The translations under genes were made by a program, and so were the position numbers. A DNA stretch of 64,000 bases, from assembly GCA_947632515.1 (NCBI GenBank), contig CANRPO010000011.1, forward strand, positions 31,770 through 95,769, in the 5' to 3' direction. This DNA is from an uncultured Lachnospiraceae bacterium. GTDB taxonomy: Bacteria > Bacillota > Clostridia > Lachnospirales > Lachnospiraceae. The notes under the pieces were generated by a model that ran no database searches, was not told the origin of the DNA, and was given only the letters and a program-made list of their open reading frames with translations. The stretch's first letter is position 1, and every line of letters starts with the position of its first letter. Below are positions 9,577 through 19,357 of the stretch, one piece after another.

Positions 9577-10317
9577 TCAGTCAGCCTTCGTCACAGAGGT
9601 AATGTGAGGATTGACTCCCTCATACCAGTACAGAAATCCTTCCATGTCGATCTTGTCGCCGATGTTCAGAGCCTTGACCGCGTTGTACACCTCTGTGCTG
9701 CTGTCGCACAGATAAGATTCCACCGTGAACGTATATACATTCCCGTCGAGCGAGACATTGAAATACAGATCGTCGCCGTCCTGGCCGGAACCGTCCCAGC
9801 TATACAGATAAGCCACGTCGTTACCGTCCGCATCCTGACCGGCCGCCTCCACGGTCATACCCTTGAAAGAGACAAACTTGTTCTGGTGATCGATCAGCTC
9901 GTCGGAGCCAAGAAGAGAAGTCACATCCTCCGCCTCCGCGATGTAACTGCCATCCTCGATCTCAAACGTGGCGTCAATGATCTCGACTTCGCCCGACCAC
10001 TCTGACTTGTAACCCGTTACCTTGATCTTTGTTCCGGGGGTCAGTTTCTCATAGTCCTCCTCGGAACATGCCATGTCGTACAGGAAGTACGCCCCGTCAT
10101 GATCCTGCGTATAGACGGTGGCCTTGTCCTCCCACCAGGACTGTTTCGCCTGTACATAAGTCTCGATCACCACCTGCGAATCCAGCTCCGCCGCCGCATA
10201 CTCGTCATAAGTCATGACGCCCTCAGATTTCTTGTCTGTGTCCGCGCCGCCCGCGCCGCATCCAACACAGGCCAAGACCAAAGCGCCCGCCAACAATAAA
10301 GCCGTCAATTTTCTCAT
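9577..10317 (-). CDS. Lipoprotein of unknown function, possible OB-fold-like modules
   Basis: MRKLTALLLAGALVLACVGCGAGG lipobox; alternating beta-rich sequence with GTKIKVTGY and GDKIDMEGFLYW. Confidence 0.5.
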   Translation of the reverse strand: MRKLTALLLAGALVLACVGCGAGGADTDKKSEGVMTYDEYAAAELDSQVVIETYVQAKQSWWEDKATVYTQDHDGAYFLYDMACSEEDYEKLTPGTKIKVTGYKSEWSGEVEIIDATFEIEDGSYIAEAEDVTSLLGSDELIDHQNKFVSFKGMTVEAAGQDADGNDVAYLYSWDGSGQDGDDLYFNVSLDGNVYTFTVESYLCDSSTEVYNAVKALNIGDKIDMEGFLYWYEGVNPHITSVTKAD

Positions 10318-10427
10318 AATTTCCTCCGTTCTGAAGAGCTCCCTGTCATCTTCATCGTAAAGTTTATAAAATCGCTGTCCGCAGACAACACAATAAGTAT
10401 ACATGAATTTGACGATAAATCAATAGA

Positions 10428-12056
10428 TCAATGCCGATTTCCCTTTCTTTTTGCAAACTGTACCGCCGCATACGCCAGGATGACCGCCCACGCTGCTGCA
10501 AGCGCCGTCAGCATGATCACCGATACGCCCGGCAGTCCGCCCAGCTCCTCTTCTCCCGCAGACATGCGGTTTCTCTGCGCTCCGATCTGATCCAGCCTGT
10601 ACAGGGACGAGATCTCGCCGTACATGGCGTCAATGTCCGGATCCTCTAACGGCTGTCCTCTCCTGACTGCCTTGACGGTATTCTCCACAAGCTGCCCCGC
10701 CGCGTCCCGAAGAGACGCGCTCCCCACAAACACAGGCGTCACAAATGTGTCGTCCACATGGTCCAGCAGCAGTTTCGACGCCTTGATCTTCACATCATAG
10801 TGCAGCCCGTCGTCCTGCCCGCCGGCCGCCAGATATTCCTGATACGCCGCAGAGTTTAACGCCTTGTACGTCACGGGCACATATCCTTCCGTCTGCGCGT
10901 AGGCGATCTGCACCTCGTCCGTCAGAAGATACTGCGCGAACAGCCACGACGCCATGACCTCCTGGGGATCTCTCTTGTTGAAGACACAGACCGACGGCCC
11001 CTGTGAGATCATCCGGGGATGCTCCGTGTCGAACTGGGGGACCGCCATCACCGCCGTCTCGAACTGTACCAGCTTGTCCTCACTGATGTCCAAAAGTGGC
11101 GCATCCGTCCCCATCCATGTCGCTCCGGCCGTGGAATCCACCGCGAAGATACACTGCCCGGCATTCAGGAAATTGGCCGGGTAGCCGGATATTTTGAAGG
11201 TGGAAAAAGCGCCCGTGGCGGCATGCCCCGCAATGTCCGAGAGCAGCGCCCGCGTGGTATCGTTAAAAAGGCGTACCTCACCGGCATCCGTCGAGTAGCC
11301 CGCCCCCTTCTGCCGCAGCATCTGGATCATCATATTGTCGGTGGATTTATAGAGAAAAGGAATCATCACCTTCTGGCCGTTTACGAGGTAATTGCCGTCC
11401 GCATCCTGCGCCATGGCCGCCTCGGAGACCTCCCACACGAAGTCCCACGTCAGGACATCGGGCAGCGTGTAGCCCAGCGCCTCCACATAGGTCTTGTTGA
11501 CGTAGCACGCCTCCGTGGAACGCATGTACGGCAAAGCATACAGCTGTCCCTCTATCCTGCACTCGTCGAGGAAATCCGGGATCAGCTCGTCGAACGCGGG
11601 CGCATCGAACTTCACCCTGTCTCCCCCGAAACCGTACTCTGCATCCGCCGCCAGCCCGTCCAGACAGACCACGTTGCCGGCGCCCGTCAGATAAGTTGCG
11701 ATATGATCCGGATAGGTGATACACACGTTGGGCGTGGTGTCTGTGGCGATATTCGTGATCACATCATTGTAAATCTTGCCATAGTCTGTGTACAGCCGCA
11801 GATTCACGGTGATATTCGGGTACAGTTCCTCGAAGTCGGCGATCGCCTGCTCATAGATCGCCGTCTGCGTTTTGTTCGTGTCATTCTTTGCCCAGAACGT
11901 GATCTCGTAATCCCGCGTCTCATCGAAGGACTCCGGCATCTCGAAGGGCCGTATCCCCTCCCGCCCGTGACAGCCCGCAAGCCACGCTGTGCACACGGCC
12001 GCAAGCGCTGCGGCGCAGACGGTCTTTCGGACAAAATGTTCTCCCCTTCTCTTCAT
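10428..12056 (-). CDS. ABC transporter extracellular solute (sugar)-binding lipoprotein with an additional C-terminal TM segment
   Basis: MKRRGEHFVRKTVCAAALAAVCTAWLAGCHG lipobox; family-1 SBP pattern; C-terminus GVSVIMLTALAAAWAVILAYAAVQFAKRKGNRH. Start 12056 forms an ATGA overlap with the upstream gene. Confidence 0.85.
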   Translation of the reverse strand: MKRRGEHFVRKTVCAAALAAVCTAWLAGCHGREGIRPFEMPESFDETRDYEITFWAKNDTNKTQTAIYEQAIADFEELYPNITVNLRLYTDYGKIYNDVITNIATDTTPNVCITYPDHIATYLTGAGNVVCLDGLAADAEYGFGGDRVKFDAPAFDELIPDFLDECRIEGQLYALPYMRSTEACYVNKTYVEALGYTLPDVLTWDFVWEVSEAAMAQDADGNYLVNGQKVMIPFLYKSTDNMMIQMLRQKGAGYSTDAGEVRLFNDTTRALLSDIAGHAATGAFSTFKISGYPANFLNAGQCIFAVDSTAGATWMGTDAPLLDISEDKLVQFETAVMAVPQFDTEHPRMISQGPSVCVFNKRDPQEVMASWLFAQYLLTDEVQIAYAQTEGYVPVTYKALNSAAYQEYLAAGGQDDGLHYDVKIKASKLLLDHVDDTFVTPVFVGSASLRDAAGQLVENTVKAVRRGQPLEDPDIDAMYGEISSLYRLDQIGAQRNRMSAGEEELGGLPGVSVIMLTALAAAWAVILAYAAVQFAKRKGNRH

Positions 12057-12931
12057 CAGCCCTTCGTTCCTCCTCTGGATACGCCTTCCATGACTTTGTC
12101 CCTGAAGACCAAAAACAATACGATCAACGGGGTCGAGATCACCACTACCGCCGCCATCATCGCCGGAATGTTCTCCCGCCCGAAACCGTTCTCCCGAATC
12201 TCCTGTATACCGTTGGAAACGAGATAATAGCGCGCATCGTCCGTGATGAGTCTGGGCCACACATAAGAGTTCCAGCACTCGATCACCTTTAAGATCGTGA
12301 CGGTGACAAGCGTCGGCCTGGCGATCGGGATCATCACCCGCAGCAGATATTTAAAGTCCGACGTGCCGTCCACCTTAGCCGCATAGTACAGGCTGTCCGG
12401 TATCTGCTCAAAGTTCTCCTTCAGCAGATAGAGGTAAAAGACAGATGTGACCGACGGTAAGATCAGCCCCGCAAACGTGTTGCGCATATTGAGGTTTGTG
12501 ATCGTCATAAAGTTTGTGATGATCACCAGTTCATTGGGGATCATCATCATGGACAGGAACAGTACAAACACGGCGTTTTTCCCACGAAAGGAAAGCCTCG
12601 CAAAGGCAAATGCCGCGAGGACGATCACCGCCAGCATGATCAGTGTCGTGAACACCGTAAAGATCAGCGTGTTCAGCAAATATCCGCCCAGCGGCACCGC
12701 CGTGAAAGCGTCAATATAATTTTGCAGCGTGGGAGTCAGCGTGTACAGCTTCGGCAGATACTCCGCATTGTAAGCGCTGTAACTTTTGAGCGATGTGAGG
12801 ATCATCCAATAGAATGGGAACAGCACGATGACCGCCCATAACGCCAGAAACGCGTAGGTGACGCCCTGTAAGACCGCCGCCCGGTTTTTGACCGCCTTTT
12901 CAGTTTTGTTGTAGTCATGTCGATCTGCCAT
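12056..12931 (-). CDS. Carbohydrate ABC transporter permease (MalG/UgpE-like)
   Basis: EAA motif YYAAKVDGTSDFKYLLRVMIPIARPTLV; six predicted TM helices. Confidence 0.9.
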   Translation of the reverse strand: MADRHDYNKTEKAVKNRAAVLQGVTYAFLALWAVIVLFPFYWMILTSLKSYSAYNAEYLPKLYTLTPTLQNYIDAFTAVPLGGYLLNTLIFTVFTTLIMLAVIVLAAFAFARLSFRGKNAVFVLFLSMMMIPNELVIITNFMTITNLNMRNTFAGLILPSVTSVFYLYLLKENFEQIPDSLYYAAKVDGTSDFKYLLRVMIPIARPTLVTVTILKVIECWNSYVWPRLITDDARYYLVSNGIQEIRENGFGRENIPAMMAAVVVISTPLIVLFLVFRDKVMEGVSRGGTKG

Positions 12932-12982
12932 ATCAGTCTCCGTTCCAAAATATGCGCGCAGGAATCGTGGCACACGGTTCCC

Positions 12983-13885
12983 CTAATAGTGAATCTTCCT
13001 CTTACTCACCAACAGATTGATGCAGGTGATCGTGAATACGATCGCAAAGAGAATGATCGCCGCCGCAGAGGCATAGGACGGATAGCCGCCGCTGTCGCCG
13101 TACAGCATGTCGTACACATAGCCCACGATGGTATTCATGCCCGCCGCGTTGAGGTTCGTGCCGAACAGCGCCACCGCGTCGCTGTACGCCTTGAATGCGC
13201 CGATAAACCCCGTGATGATCAGATAAAAAAGCATGGGGGAGATCATCGGCAGCGTGATCCTCGTAAAAATCCTGAGGTTTGACGTGCCGTCCACCTTGGC
13301 CGCGCGGTAGTATTCCGGGTTGACGGACGCCAGCGCGCCGGTGAGAATCAGGATCTTAAACGGCATGACCACCCAGATCGTGTAGAGACACAGTACAAAC
13401 ATCTTCGCCCGGTACGGCCCGTCGATAAAGTCCACGCTCTCCCCGCCGAACCATGTGATAAACAGATTGATCAGACCGTCGGAATAGGCTGTCTTCTTGA
13501 ACAGGATCATGAACACCATCCCCACCGCCAGCGTGTTGGTCACATAGGGCAGAAAGTACACGGTCTGCAGAAGATCCCGCAGCGGCCTGATGGAGTGCAG
13601 GCCCACGGAAATGAGCAGCGCAATCCCCGTGGACAGCGGAACCGTGATCACAACGAGTAAGAACGTATTCTTCACCGCCTGCAGAAAATACGGGTCGCGC
13701 AGCACATAGGCATAGTTGTAGCCTCCTATGCCAAAGTAAGTCTGTGACGCCGAATTGTATCCCTCCTCAAAGGAATACACAAAAACGTCGATCAGCGGGT
13801 ACACCATGAATACGCCCAGAAACAGGAGCGCCGGCAGAAGATACAGCCAGCCCTTCAAGCCGCCGTTCAAATGATTTCTATCCAT
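12983..13885 (-). CDS. Carbohydrate ABC transporter permease (MalF/UgpA-like)
   Basis: EYYRAAKVDGTSNLRIFTRITLPMISPML EAA loop; N-terminal LKGWLYLLPALLFLGVFMVYPLI. Confidence 0.9.
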   Translation of the reverse strand: MDRNHLNGGLKGWLYLLPALLFLGVFMVYPLIDVFVYSFEEGYNSASQTYFGIGGYNYAYVLRDPYFLQAVKNTFLLVVITVPLSTGIALLISVGLHSIRPLRDLLQTVYFLPYVTNTLAVGMVFMILFKKTAYSDGLINLFITWFGGESVDFIDGPYRAKMFVLCLYTIWVVMPFKILILTGALASVNPEYYRAAKVDGTSNLRIFTRITLPMISPMLFYLIITGFIGAFKAYSDAVALFGTNLNAAGMNTIVGYVYDMLYGDSGGYPSYASAAAIILFAIVFTITCINLLVSKRKIHY

Positions 13886-13887
13886 TG

Positions 13888-15009
13888 TCAGTTCTCCTCG
13901 AAACAGATGCGCTCTTCCGTCTTCCTGTCGAACAGGAACACCTTGCGCGGAATAAGGGCAAAGCGCACCTCGCTCCCCTCCGGGACAAGCACGGTCTCTG
14001 CGCCGCGCTCATCCTGCGTCCCGACGATCACGCGCACGGCAGGATTCAGAGAGGCCGCATTCTCACACACCATGCTGATGTCACGCCCCATGACCTCGAC
14101 TCTGCTCAGCTTACAGCGAAATACTCCCGTCTCCCCACGCACAAAGCCCTCGGGGCGAACGCCCACATAGACCTCGCCGTCGGACACGCCATTTACCCTG
14201 AAAACGGCGTCGCTGCCGATGTACAACATATGCTCTCTGATCTGTCCGGCAAAGACATTGATGGGCGGAGTGCCGAGGAACTTCGCAACGAAGAGATTGG
14301 CCGGACTGTCGTAGACCTCCTGCGGCCTGCCGATCTGCTGTATCACACCATCCTTCATCACCGCGATCCGATCTGAGATACTCATAGCCTCCTCCTGATC
14401 GTGCGTCACGAAGACCGTGGTGATCCTCGTCTCGCGCTGGATCCGCCTGATCTCTTCCCGCGTCTGTATGCGCAGCCTCGCATCCAGATTAGATAACGGC
14501 TCGTCCAAAAGCAGCACCTTCGGCGTCTTGACGAGAGCCCGCGCAATGGCCACACGCTGCTGCTGTCCGCCCGACAGCTCAGAGGGTTTCCTGTCCATCA
14601 GCCCATCGATCTGGACGAGTTCGGCCGCTTCCTCCGCCTTCTTAGCCATCTCGGCTTTGGAGAGCTTGTCCTTGCCTTTCAGGTTCTCCAGCGGAAACAG
14701 AATGTTCTGTCGGACGGTCAAGTGCGGATACAGAGCGTAGTTTTGAAAGACAAGCCCGATCCCCCTGTTCTCGGGAGGCAGTTTCGTGACGTCATCCGCC
14801 CCGAAAAAAATCTGCCCCTCCGTCGGTTTTAAAAGGCCGCTGATCAGATTGAGCACTGTGCTCTTCCCGCAGCCGGAGGGCCCCAGCAGCCCGATCAGTT
14901 CGCCGTCGGGGATCTCTAAGTTGATTCCGTTCACCGCGGTCACCTCGCTGCGGTTCTTCCTGTCCCGCCCGGGAAATTTTTTCGTCAGATTCTGCAATAC
15001 TACTTCCAT
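13888..15009 (-). CDS. Sugar ABC transporter ATP-binding protein (UgpC/MsmX type)
   Basis: GPSGCGKST Walker A, LSGGQQQRVAIARALV, LLLDEPLSNLDA, C-terminal TOBE-like domain; ATG at 15009. Confidence 0.93.
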   Translation of the reverse strand: MEVVLQNLTKKFPGRDRKNRSEVTAVNGINLEIPDGELIGLLGPSGCGKSTVLNLISGLLKPTEGQIFFGADDVTKLPPENRGIGLVFQNYALYPHLTVRQNILFPLENLKGKDKLSKAEMAKKAEEAAELVQIDGLMDRKPSELSGGQQQRVAIARALVKTPKVLLLDEPLSNLDARLRIQTREEIRRIQRETRITTVFVTHDQEEAMSISDRIAVMKDGVIQQIGRPQEVYDSPANLFVAKFLGTPPINVFAGQIREHMLYIGSDAVFRVNGVSDGEVYVGVRPEGFVRGETGVFRCKLSRVEVMGRDISMVCENAASLNPAVRVIVGTQDERGAETVLVPEGSEVRFALIPRKVFLFDRKTEERICFEEN

Positions 15010-15082
15010 GTGAATACCGTTCGCCTTTCTATATCCTGCGGTGCCCGTTGCCCTTCTGTCTCTCCGTATCTGACAGGGCATA

Positions 15083-16312
15083 TCAGCCGCGCTCCGACGC
15101 GGCCTGTCCCGCCACCGCTCCGCTGCTCCAGGCCCACTGCAGATTGTAACCGCCGCAGACGCCGTCTATGTCCAGTATTTCTCCGGCGAAATAGAGCCCG
15201 CGCGCAATGCGCGATTCCATCCGGCCCGTCACTTGCGTGCAGTCCACGCCCCCGGCGCACACCTGCGCCTGCGCGAAGGAGTTCGTTTCCCGCACCGTCA
15301 CGGTGAGCGAGCGAAAAAAGCCCTCCAGCCTGCGCCTTGCGGACGCCGGAATATCCTTCGCCAACTCCGTCTCCCGAATATCTGCCAGTTTCAGGTAAAG
15401 CAGCCCGATCTTCTTATTGACCAGCCCGGTCACAAACTGCTCCGCCGTCCGTGAGGACTGCCGTTCCCATCTCAAGTCCCAGAATGCTCTCTGCGCCGCA
15501 TCGTCCGTAAAGTCCGGCATGACGTCGATCTTCACCGCCACATCCCGTTTCTCCCGCAAGGCGTATGCCGCATCTCTGCTGAACTGGAATACGGGGATGC
15601 CGGAAATACCGTAATCCGTCCACTGCAGCTCCCCCGCCTCACAGCGGACGGCACGCCCGTCTATGTACAGCGTCAGTCCCGCCTCGCACCGCACGCCCGC
15701 CACACGCCTGCAGAAATCTTCACGGCACTTGAGCGCCACCAGCGCGGGCACAGTCGGTATGATGCGATGCCCCAGCATTTTCGCCAGAACAAATCCCTGT
15801 CCGTCCGACCCTGTCCCCGGCGCCGCCTTCCCGCCGCATGCGAGGATCACGGCGTCATACGCCGCCGACGTCCCGCCGTCCGTCTCCACGGCAAATCCCG
15901 GATGTCCGGCGCGGATCCCCGCCACCCGGTCACTTGTATGTACGCATACGCCGAGCCGGTCCAGCTCATAGCGCAGCACGTCCAACACGGTGGACGCCTG
16001 TCCGCTGGCAGGGTACAGATAACCGTTCCTGTCCCTGATCCGCATACCCAGCCCTGCGAAGAAATCTTTCGTCTCCGGCACGCCAAACCTTCCGTACACC
16101 GCATCGACGAGGGCTTTGCCGCTCCCGCGGTAACAGTCGGCGCTCATGTTCTCGTTGGAGAAATTGCACCTTCCATTTCCCGTGGACAGAATTTTCCTGC
16201 CGACCCTGTCGTTTCTCTCGTAGACCGTCACCCGCGCGCCGGAGCGCGCCGCATGGATCGCGGCCGTCATGCCGGCCGCTCCCGCGCCGATCACCGCTAT
16301 TCTTTTCCCCAT
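15083..16312 (-). CDS. HI0933-family NAD(P)/FAD-dependent oxidoreductase
   Basis: RIAVIGAGAAGMTAAIHAARSGARVTVYERNDRVGRKILSTGNGRCNFSN; GLYFAGEILDIDGVCGGYNLQWAWSSG. Confidence 0.92.
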   Translation of the reverse strand: MGKRIAVIGAGAAGMTAAIHAARSGARVTVYERNDRVGRKILSTGNGRCNFSNENMSADCYRGSGKALVDAVYGRFGVPETKDFFAGLGMRIRDRNGYLYPASGQASTVLDVLRYELDRLGVCVHTSDRVAGIRAGHPGFAVETDGGTSAAYDAVILACGGKAAPGTGSDGQGFVLAKMLGHRIIPTVPALVALKCREDFCRRVAGVRCEAGLTLYIDGRAVRCEAGELQWTDYGISGIPVFQFSRDAAYALREKRDVAVKIDVMPDFTDDAAQRAFWDLRWERQSSRTAEQFVTGLVNKKIGLLYLKLADIRETELAKDIPASARRRLEGFFRSLTVTVRETNSFAQAQVCAGGVDCTQVTGRMESRIARGLYFAGEILDIDGVCGGYNLQWAWSSGAVAGQAASERG

Positions 16313-16391
16313 ACCGTCTCCCTGTCCGCCTCCGCGATCCGGGCAACACCCGTTTTACTTTGCGCAGCTCTCTGCGCCTGCTCCCGACGCT

Positions 16392-17039
16392 CTAGCTGGA
16401 ATAAGATTCCAGAAAATGGTACACCTCGTCTTCGGATTCCATATATTTTCCCTGCATGATCTCCGCCTGCAGCGCATCGTCAAGGCTCTCGAGCAGAATA
16501 TCCGTGTTCATGTAAAGCGTCTGCCTGTCCTCTCTGTACACCACGATAAAGTGATCCGCCACCATGAGGTAAAACCCGGGTTCTTCCTTCTGTGTCTTAT
16601 AATATTTGCAGACGACGACCCTGTCCTTCGAGAAAGCGGTCAGTTCTATCGTCTCAAAACCGCGCTCCAGCTCCGTGAGCGGCGGATTGGCGTCGTAGGA
16701 CTCAAGTTCCTCCACGAGGCTCTCTCTGTCCAGTCCGATATACTTGACCGGAACGCTCTCCTCCTTCTCGTGGATCGTCCCGTCAGAAAGATCCACCTCC
16801 TCGACCAGATAAGCCGTGTCCGCAGTCACCACGGGAATGTTTTCCACTGCGGCTTCGATCACCTGTTCCTCTGTCTCAGCCTCTCCGGGTGTCTGTTCCT
16901 TGATGTGATTTGAAGTCTCCTTCTGCGGATACTTGTTCGGGTAGAAAAACTGCTCCGCCCTCAGCGCGGTATAACCGCCCAGCCCGAGCATAAAACCCGA
17001 CAATATAAGAAAAAGACTGATACGTCTTATAAGTTTCAT
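16392..17039 (-). CDS. Membrane-anchored protein, possibly BofC-like C-terminal domain
   Basis: N-terminal TM anchor; C-terminal ...EIMQGKYMESEDEVYHFLESYSS resembles BofC-type C-termini (from memory only). Confidence 0.4.
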   Translation of the reverse strand: MKLIRRISLFLILSGFMLGLGGYTALRAEQFFYPNKYPQKETSNHIKEQTPGEAETEEQVIEAAVENIPVVTADTAYLVEEVDLSDGTIHEKEESVPVKYIGLDRESLVEELESYDANPPLTELERGFETIELTAFSKDRVVVCKYYKTQKEEPGFYLMVADHFIVVYREDRQTLYMNTDILLESLDDALQAEIMQGKYMESEDEVYHFLESYSS

Positions 17040-17135
17040 CCTTCCTGTTGCCCTTCTTACCGGATTTCCTGTAATCAGTATCAGTCATTTTACAAATTTT
17101 ATGCAGCCGTCAACCCCTTTTTTTAATCCCTCATC

Positions 17136-18797
17136 CTACAGAACGCCAATGTTTTTTCCAAGCATGATAAAGAAAAAACCGAGCGGCATTTTGGACAATT
17201 CCGCCTCCCCGATCACCCGCAGGATCATCAGAAAAGTGATGTAGAAGAACAGCCCTGTCAAAACGCCGATCAGAATCGTCAGACCACCGCCGATCTGCGC
17301 AAGGAGCAGACGGTTCACCAGTCCCACCACCACGCCGGACACCCCTGCAGCCGCCGCGGGAAACGCCACGCTGCCGAGCCATTCCTGTCTGTATTTCAGA
17401 TTCCTGCTCACGAACAGGAAACACAGCGCCGCGTACGCCGCAAAAAACAGGAGCAGCGCGCACACGATACCGTCCGCTCCGAGGTACGCCTTCTGCACAA
17501 ACAGATAGGCCGCCAGCACGTGCACGACCAATGATACAACCGCCGCAAAAAGCAGTTCCCGCATCATGCGCATTCGATACAAAAGCTGGGCAAACAGATA
17601 GCAGAAACCATACAGCACGACGATTGCCGCCCCCTCGCGAATCCATACGGCGGCTTGCGCATTGTCTCCCACAGACAGACAATCGACAAACGCCTGCGCT
17701 AACACCGCCAGATAGACTGCCGTCGGGAAAGCCGTCATACACAGCTTGCGGACAGCCTTGCCGATCCGATCCCGCATTGCACGGTACTCCTCTCTCTCAT
17801 AGGCGCCGCCGATCCTGCCCGTCATATTGCAGACGCACAGAACGCCGATCGCCGCGCCGATTCCCACAAGCGTCCCAAATTGGCCGTAAAAGGCGCCCCA
17901 CGTCGCGGTCCGCGCCGCGCCCTGCTCTGTTTTATTCATACAATAATTGAACATACGCTGATCGATCAGCATAAAGAGATTTGACAGGATCGCAACGACC
18001 GCAAAGGGGATACTGTTTTCCAGTATCATTTTCTGCAGATAATACTGCGATTCCATGCGCTTGCTGTTGTCCGCCCCCAGCTTGCCCCGCAGCGTCCCCG
18101 CGTAGATCACATACACCACCAGCAGATGGAGCGTTGTGATAAGCTGGGAGAACATCACGCCGAGCATGGCCCCGAAAGCGCCGTAGGCGCAGGCCAGCAT
18201 ATCGCTTTGTTTCAGCGCCGCCACCCGCGCGCCGTAATCGCCCATAAGCCGCGCGCCGACCGTCACGCAGACAAACATAGAGATCCCCTCGATATACCGG
18301 GAATGGGCTGTGAGCATTCCCAGCCCGTAGCCGTTGAAATAGCCGCGGAAAATACCGATAAACGCCGCGAAGACAAGAACCGCCCCGCACGCCGCGATGG
18401 CCGTGCGGCTCAGCGCCTCCAGGACAAAAATATTCGCAATGACAGCGGAAAATACCACCAGGATCACAGCCGCCGCAGCGCTGATTATCAAATCCAGAAA
18501 GAACGCCGCCCGAAACACTCTCTTAGCGTTCCTGTACTGCTCCCTCTTTACCCGATAGCGGACAATGCCGGACAGCGCTCCCGTCATCGCGTCGGAAGTA
18601 AACAGTGTGATCAGGAAAAATATCTCATAGGCCGGCGCAAACAACCCGACGCCCGCGTCGCCGATCGCCCGCGCCAGCGGGATTCTCATGACAAGCATGA
18701 TCACATAGGAAAAAACACCCGCAAACTGTACCAGCGGATTTTTGACCGATCTGCCCGTGAAACCGCTCCCGGCTCTCTCTCTCCTCCGTAATTTCAT
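17136..18797 (-). CDS. Polysaccharide biosynthesis / MOP-superfamily flippase (SpoVB/MurJ-like)
   Basis: ~14 TM segments; N-terminal VQFAGVFSYVIMLVMRIPLARAIGDAGVGLFAPAYEIF. Confidence 0.75.
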   Translation of the reverse strand: MKLRRRERAGSGFTGRSVKNPLVQFAGVFSYVIMLVMRIPLARAIGDAGVGLFAPAYEIFFLITLFTSDAMTGALSGIVRYRVKREQYRNAKRVFRAAFFLDLIISAAAAVILVVFSAVIANIFVLEALSRTAIAACGAVLVFAAFIGIFRGYFNGYGLGMLTAHSRYIEGISMFVCVTVGARLMGDYGARVAALKQSDMLACAYGAFGAMLGVMFSQLITTLHLLVVYVIYAGTLRGKLGADNSKRMESQYYLQKMILENSIPFAVVAILSNLFMLIDQRMFNYCMNKTEQGAARTATWGAFYGQFGTLVGIGAAIGVLCVCNMTGRIGGAYEREEYRAMRDRIGKAVRKLCMTAFPTAVYLAVLAQAFVDCLSVGDNAQAAVWIREGAAIVVLYGFCYLFAQLLYRMRMMRELLFAAVVSLVVHVLAAYLFVQKAYLGADGIVCALLLFFAAYAALCFLFVSRNLKYRQEWLGSVAFPAAAAGVSGVVVGLVNRLLLAQIGGGLTILIGVLTGLFFYITFLMILRVIGEAELSKMPLGFFFIMLGKNIGVL

Positions 18798-18853
18798 AGC
18801 GATACCATATCCTTTATCATTCTATATCTCTGCGCCTCTGCCAAGCCGCAGCT

Positions 18854-19357
18854 CTACGTCTCTCTCACAATACCCAGTCTTTCCAGAACGGCCTCCTGCT
18901 TTTGTTCCATGACCGCGGCCTCGTCCTCCTCCATGTGGTCATAGCCGCACAGATGGAACATGCTGTGCGCCGTCAGGAACGCGAACTCCCTGAGTACGCT
19001 GTGTCCGTACTCTTCCGCCTGCGCAAACACCCGATCCGCAGACAGAATGATGTCCCCCAGGATCAGCTCTCCGCTGTCCGGGTCGAAATAGTCCGCCTCG
19101 CACGCCTCCACAGGGCTGAAATCCCCCGGGCGCTCGAAAGCGATATTCGGAAAAGAGAGCACATCCGTCTCCCTGTCCAGCCCCCGATACTCTCTGTTAT
19201 ACGCCCGAATGCCCTCGTTGTCCGTCAGGAGAAGATTTACCGTCGTCTCATAGGGGCAGCGCTCCATCTGCGTGACAGTCTCCATAACCCGTTCCACGAC
19301 CCCGCGCATGTCGAATGGCATTTCCACAGCCGTCTCGTTCTCAACGTAGGAAGTCAT
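18854..19357 (-). CDS. ybeY: Endoribonuclease YbeY (rRNA maturation)
   Basis: YRGLDRETDVLSFP; HSMFHLCGYDH (HGxLHLxGYDH-like metal site); located next to phoH. Confidence 0.92.
   Translation of the reverse strand: MTSYVENETAVEMPFDMRGVVERVMETVTQMERCPYETTVNLLLTDNEGIRAYNREYRGLDRETDVLSFPNIAFERPGDFSPVEACEADYFDPDSGELILGDIILSADRVFAQAEEYGHSVLREFAFLTAHSMFHLCGYDHMEEDEAAVMEQKQEAVLERLGIVRET

Noticed and set aside
11019-12227. 402-aa plus-strand ORF opposite the sugar-binding protein
   Set aside because: Antisense shadow of a clear SBP gene; no recognisable product or ribosome-binding context.
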